Below the pieces are notes generated by a model, which ran no database searches, had not been told where the DNA came from, and saw only the letters and a program-made list of their open reading frames with translations. Below, piece by piece: positions 6,878 to 11,474 of a stretch of 11,474 bases of DNA (position 1 is its first letter; each line of letters begins with the position of its first letter). The stretch comes from Cerioporus squamosus (taxonomy: Eukaryota; Basidiomycota; Agaricomycetes; Polyporales; Polyporaceae), in NCBI GenBank assembly GCA_022592435.1, contig JABYQS010000902.1:1-11474 (forward strand), read 5' to 3'. The translations under genes were made by a program, and so were the position numbers.

Positions 6878-8972
6878 ATGGAGTTCACCCCACCAGCAGT
6901 CCAGTCGCTCCCTCTCCCCATACTCTTGCTTCTCGTAGTCCTCTATGTCGCTTCTGCCCTGAATTGGAGAGCACGTTCTCGCGGACGGCACCTCCCTCCG
7001 GGGCCCAAGCGGCTGCCAGTCGTCGGGAACCTGTTCAACATGCCGAAGATACATCCGTGGCTCACTTACCGAGACCTATGCTTGAAATACGGTGAGCATG
7101 CAGAACCTACCTGTTTGGATTTGCCCTCAGCTTATCCGCTGTTCTTCAGGGGACATCCTCCACTTCCGCATACTGGGACATTCCACCGTCATCCTAGGCA
7201 GTGCGGAGGTCATGACGCGGTACCTCGACAAGCGATCCGCAAACACGTCTGACCGGAAGCAGACGCCCCTCATTGAGCTGTGCGTGTACCACCGGCGCAT
7301 GACAAGAGTCACAAGTCGTGCGAGACCGCTAACTGTCAAAAACATAGCACTGGCGGTGGTCTTAATTTTGGACACCTGCCATATGGCCCGTGGTGGAGAC
7401 GTCACCGCCGGGCGTTCTGGCAGCATTTCAACCCGAGCGCCGTCAAACAGTACGAGTCATACCAACGTGCGATGGCGCACAAGTTGGTTGGCGACATTTT
7501 GACAGACCCACTGCGCCTACCGCAGTATCTCCAGTTGTGCGTACCTTTCCTGCGCTTGTCTGAGCGTCCGGCTGAAGTGTTGTACCACAGCAATTTCAAT
7601 GCTACGCTAATGAAGCTATTGTATAACATTGACGTGACCGACGACGACGACGACAAGCACCTCGCCATCGTCGAGGCCGCTCTCTCGGGTGCCCCTCAGG
7701 GTGGCGTCCCAGGGAAGTTCCTCATCAGGTACTTCCCTTTCTTGCGGTACATCCCAGACTTCCTCCCTGGCGCGGGGTTCCAGAAGCAATTCGCTCGGTG
7801 GCAAGCGGCCGCTAACGCCTTGAAGGACGTTCCCTTTGAACACGTCAAGGCGTTCATGGTGAGCAGTGCGTGCTCACTCACGTGGGACGGCGTATTGATC
7901 AAAACGGTAGGAGCATGACGGCCAGGAGTCGATCATCGGCAGACTCCTCGACGCTCTGGCCATTTCTCGCGCCGGACAACTGTCGGTTGCCGAGGAAGAA
8001 GAGGTGATCAAGAACGTTGGTGCTATCTCCTTTGACGGTACGGGTGCCGGCGGACCGAAGTCTTTCACGACAGTGCTGACATTCTCGGTGTTGGACAGCT
8101 GGTGCAGACACCGTGAGTGGAACCTCCTCATGAACACAACTGAAACGACCTGGCTGACATTCAACTCCTCAAAGACGATATCGACCCTTCAAGCCGCCCT
8201 GCTCGCTCTATGCCTTTTCCCTGGGGTGTTGCAGAAGGTACAGGCCGAGCTTGACGCGGTCGTCGGTCCAAACCGCCTGCCGGATTTCTCAGACTCGAGC
8301 TCCCTTGTCTACCTGAACGCAGTCATCAAAGAGACATTCCGATGGTTCAATGTCGTCCCGCTCGGCGTACCACACTGCACCACTGATGACGACGAGCTGG
8401 ACGGCTTCTTCATCCCCAAGGGAACTGTGCTTATTCCGAACGTGTGGTGCGTACATATCCCACAATGCGGCCCCGTATGATCATTCCTCACGGTCAGTGT
8501 CTGCAGGGCGTGCATGCACGATCCGGAGATATACGAGAACCCGCATGAGTTCCGCCCGGAGCGCTTCATCAAGGATGGGCAACTCGACGCCGGAGCGCGC
8601 GATCCCTACGAATACGTGTTCGGTTTCGGGAGACGGTCAGTTCGTCTCACGGGCCCTACGACCGCCGACACGCGCTCAACCCCTCGTTTCAGGATATGCC
8701 CAGGAAGACACTACGCCGAAGGGGTGGTCTTCATCAACCTAGCCTCGATCTTGCACGTCTTTGACGTCGGCGCCGCTCGTGCTCGGAACGAGCAGCCTAT
8801 CGTCCACGAGATGAGGGCCAGCGATGGTTATCTGCTGTATGTGTCACTGTTGGAGTTCGCTATTCAAAATTGCCTACTTACGCGTACCTCCGTTCTCGAC
8901 AGGTACCCCGAACGGTGTCTATTCACCATCAAGCCTCGTTCGGCTGAGATGGAGTCATTGATTATGGGCTAG
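6878..8972 (+). CDS. cytochrome P450 monooxygenase, E-class group I, membrane anchored
   Basis: Ten exons (6878-7091, 7150-7279, 7348-7536, 7591-7858, 7911-8037, 8099-8112, 8175-8446, 8507-8635, 8693-8836, 8903-8972) give 518 aa, the normal size for a microsomal P450. Residues 10-27 form the N-terminal ER anchor (LPLPILLLLVVLYVASAL), followed by the Pro-rich hinge LPPGPKRLPVVGN. The C-helix WxxxR is in GPWWRRHRR. The I-helix oxygen-activation motif AGADT is at 310-314, the ExxR pair is E367/R370 in KETFRW, PERF is at 422-425, and the heme loop FGFGRRICPGR is at 443-453 with C450 as the iron ligand. All essential motifs are present, so it should be active with a P450 reductase. It resembles the large basidiomycete group annotated as O-methylsterigmatocystin oxidoreductase-like. 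The substrate cannot be predicted, and no cluster partner is present. Exon 6 is only 14 nt, and intron 9 is 66 nt and stop-free. Confidence 0.95.
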
Positions 8973-9782
8973 GTTAACTGACGGACTGTGGAGTAGGTGT
9001 ATCATGTTTGGATGGACTCTCGCGTACTGGTTGTACATACGCAAAGCCCTCGTCGAGAGAGGTAATTGATAGTGATGTCGTTAAAGGTTCTCGATGCTGT
9101 TCAACAAAGCATCGTATGTCGAGGGGTAAAACCTAGATAATATCATAGACTCGGAGGCCAAGACAGGTCAAAAGGATGGGTAGTTCGTTCTGACTAGTGT
9201 AGTGGGAATTCAGTGGGAAAGCTGGCCTCGACTTGGCTCACCCATCTGCCCACGACTCGACAAGCTCTGACTCGAATGGACCGCGTGGTCGAAGTCGGAC
9301 ACGCACCACATCGCTCAGGCCATGTTCCCGGACAGGATGGTTAAGATGCTCCCACGTTCGTGCAGGAGCACCACTCTTACTGTGCGCAAAGCATCAGGCC
9401 AGTGAGCCTTTATGCAGGAAGCTCGTGGTGATAATCTCGCAATTGCAGATCCTGAGCTGTCGAAGGGTGTGCCACTGCCAATCCAGCTCGTTGCATGCAC
9501 AACGGAGTACCTTGAGGCGGTGCTTCAGAAGAATCACACTGGGATGCAGGCGTTTCATCAGGAAATCCGAGGACTGTAACAAGCTCATAGTCTTCTGCGC
9601 CACGCCGGGATTAGCTGTTGTGACATGGTTGGCACATCGTGCCTTGTATCGTGCATCAGCAGTTGCGGGTTGATACATCGGACGGAATGCTTGGTTATAC
9701 TACAGGTCGTCATAGAGCAAAGCGGATCATGCGCTAGAACCTACACAGGGCAAACTTCCCACTTATTCACATCTCCCACACC
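8973..9782. other. convergent intergenic region between P450 and CSN1
   Basis: The two flanking genes end here tail to tail, so both 3' UTRs lie inside. Open frames exist on both strands (plus 9233-9673, 146 codons; minus 9678-9394, 94 codons). They lack domains, overlap each other and read as arginine/serine/cysteine-rich shadows. I see no RNA gene or mobile element. A small hairpin is listed separately. Confidence 0.5.
9092..9114. repeat. 7-bp inverted repeat (hairpin) downstream of the P450
   Basis: CGATGCT (9092-9098) and AGCATCG (9108-9114) are perfect inverted arms around a 9-nt loop. They lie 120 nt past the P450 stop, so they would fall in its 3' UTR or flank. Function is unknown and chance is possible. 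Confidence 0.3.
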
Positions 9783-11430
9783 TCAGTAGTCCCCAGAGAG
9801 AAGCTCGCTAGGGTGGCTCATGATGTGGTGCATGCCTCCTTGTCCCTTTGCCGGCTTGACGACAAGGTCCGCCTGTTGCCTACAAGTGGTTCAATCGGAC
9901 TCTGGTCAGCTTCTGTCACTTCAATTATCATGAAGGACTCGACGTACAACCGCATCCGCAGCAAGAGCTTTCTGTTCGCAGCCTGCATGTCCTGGCCCGA
10001 CTTGATGGCCTTCGCAAACAGGGCCGCCCGCTGGTCGGTCTCCTTCGCCTTCAGAATCTGGATGGGACGAGGACGAGGTTAGCGCGCGGCGGGTGCAGGA
10101 TGCGAGAGCGCGGGGCGTGCCTTGTTCTGCCTGTCCACGCGGGCCTTGATCTCCCCCGACTGGATCAGCGAGACGACCTGCTGCTCGAGCTCCTCGACGG
10201 ACCACCCGAAAGCCTGGCTCATGCGCTCGAGGCGGATCGACGCGAATGGCTGGAAGTATTGCACGAGAGCTTTGCTGCGGATGAGGTTCGTTATTGCAGG
10301 CATGTGCCCATAGAGGTGCACGTCGAGGGAATGGCGCGCCTGTAGGTGGACACGTCAGTACTGACCACCAAACATTGCGTGGGGGAACTCACGGAGTACC
10401 GGTCGAGGATCTCGAGGACGGTCTTGAACCGGTTGTTCATGTACGCCTCAATTAGTTCGCGAACATACGGTTCCTGCTCGATATACAAGCCGAAGGTGTC
10501 GTTGTCGAGCACCTGCGTGCGGATCGCGGGGCGAGAAAACGTGGCGAGCACACAAAGGGTCGTATATATCGCGATGTCGCCCGGGGCAATGAGCTAGGAT
10601 GCGCTCGTTGTCAGGATCGCCAAGCAGCGCAGCTGGAGAAGTTGGCTCACCTTGCCAAACCAATCCTCCAGCCCTTTCGGTCGACCGACCTTGAGGAAGG
10701 ACTGCGCCGCCTTCTCGTAGTTCGCCTGACCGAGGTGGGAGATCGCAGTTGCAATGTCCAGTTTGCTCGTCACTTTCTCCCGCTCAAGTTGCCGCCTTTC
10801 TTTGATAGATTGCGCGGCGCCTGCAGGTGCCTGGGGTCCGCCGGGTTGACGTACGTTCGTGGCGGAGTCAAGAGCAGCCTCGGCTTTGAAGACGTATGTT
10901 CCGATGTGCGAGTAGCTGCGCTGCTCCATGAGAAGCTCCAAGACGGACATGCACATCTCCAGGACGTGCTGGCTCGTCGTGCAGAATTCGCGTGATTTGG
11001 TGTAGTGCTTGAGAGAAGAGGCTTGCTCGCCGACCGCGCGGTAGAAGTCACCGAGGTCACGGTGCGCCAGCTAGGGTACGCGTTCATACTCTCCATGCAT
11101 AGCTGTCAGGTGATAGACGACGCACCCTGATGCTCTCCTTGATCATATTGCTCGTGTATGTCTTGAGATCGACCTCCAACTTTGTCCTCTCGGCCACGTT
11201 CTTGGCGGTCATCTCCTCTATCCACTTCTGATCGAGCGTGGCAATCGTGTTCAACTCAGGTGTCTCCTCCGGTGCTTCTGAGTGCGCTCGTTCGTACGCA
11301 GCAAAAGATTTGCGGTATAGCGTGGGGTCACGGCCCTTGAGAGCCTCCTTGATAGCAAGCTGCAGGGCCTGTGGCGCGAGAGTTGGGCATACGGACATGA
11401 TGTGCAGCAGATGGTCCACATAGCTTCTCC
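9783..11430 (-). CDS. CSN1: COP9 signalosome subunit 1 (5' end outside window)
   Basis: Visible exons in transcript order are 11430-11126, 11070-10651, 10593-10393, 10339-10121, 10057-9948 and 9879-9783, about 449 codons in one frame. The TGA is at 9785-9783. CSN1 is a PCI-domain scaffold subunit of the COP9 signalosome, which removes NEDD8 from cullins and so controls SCF-type ubiquitin ligases in cytosol and nucleus. The order fits the family: GRSYVDHLL start of the helical repeats, IKESIRLAHRDLGDFYRAVG, SREFCTTSQHVLEMC, the stretch LIAPGDIAIYTTLCVLATF, then the winged-helix part (ALVQYFQPFASIRLERMSQA, SGEIKARVDRQNKILKAKE). It fits CSN1 better than the paralogous proteasome subunit Rpn7, notably in the last motif and the basic tail (QQADLVVKPAKG). 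A Pro/Ala/Gln-rich insert sits in exon 11070-10651. The intron 10120-10058 is GC-AG. The acceptor at 11431 implies that an intron runs off the right edge. Confidence 0.93.
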
Positions 11431-11474
11431 CTGACAACACACACAAGGCGTTCGCAATGACTAGGGTTCTGTCG

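Noticed and set aside
9233..9673. 146-codon plus-strand frame in the convergent intergenic region
   Set aside because: It is Arg/Ser/Cys-rich with no domain, overlaps opposing frames and has no promoter-like signal. It is probably chance openness in GC-rich DNA.
9783..11430. Proteasome regulatory subunit Rpn7 instead of CSN1
   Set aside because: The two are paralogues with the same PCI architecture, but the SIR...DLGDFY, YTTLCVLATF and ARVDRQNKILKAKETDQR segments and the tail fit CSN1 better.
6878..11430. Biosynthetic gene cluster around the P450
   Set aside because: No synthase, terpene cyclase, transporter, methyltransferase or pathway regulator is present. Neighbours are housekeeping genes.
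1..11474. CRISPR arrays, insertion sequences, retroelements or rRNA
   Set aside because: I saw no regularly spaced repeats, transposase or reverse transcriptase motifs, or rRNA-like segments on either strand.

Overview
The window looks like nuclear DNA of a filamentous basidiomycete (Agaricomycetes, probably a wood-decay type). Genes are broken by many introns of about 50-70 nt with GT(G/A)CGT or GTGAGT donors, CTAAC/CTGAC-like branch sites and C/TAG acceptors. The protein families are typical of that group, and the tRNA is nuclear eukaryotic with internal A and B boxes. The exon models below come from manual translation of both strands.

Layout, left to right. Bases 1-572 hold no gene I can defend, only a weak minus-strand frame running off the left edge. 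A minus-strand gene (about 573-1685, with an unresolved 5' exon up to about 1916) encodes a four-helix membrane protein of unknown function and carries an apparent one-base frameshift near 791-805. A tRNA-Ala(CGC) gene lies on the minus strand at 2409-2480, head to head with a plus-strand cyclophilin (2646-3775, 3 exons, 233 aa). After about 970 nt of mostly unexplained sequence comes a plus-strand histidine-phosphatase-superfamily gene (4748-6344, 9 exons, 379 aa, including a 6-nt microexon). Next is a plus-strand cytochrome P450 (6878-8972, 10 exons, 518 aa, including a 14-nt microexon that encodes most of the I-helix oxygen-binding motif). An 810-nt convergent intergenic region separates it from a minus-strand COP9 signalosome subunit 1 gene (9783-11430 visible, 5' end outside the window), which contains a GC-AG intron.

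The genes do not form an obvious pathway. They are a chaperone-type isomerase, a phosphatase-like protein, an orphan P450, a regulator of cullin deneddylation, a membrane protein and a tRNA. The P450 has no co-localised synthase, transporter or regulator, so nothing here argues for a biosynthetic cluster. I found no clearly novel multi-gene system. The points most worth checking are gene-structure oddities (microexons, a GC-AG intron, a stop-free intron whose length is a multiple of 3, a 329-nt intron), apparent loss of catalytic or ligand residues in the phosphatase-like protein and the cyclophilin, the membrane-protein frameshift, and two unexplained open frames at 4171-4390 and 6330-6873.
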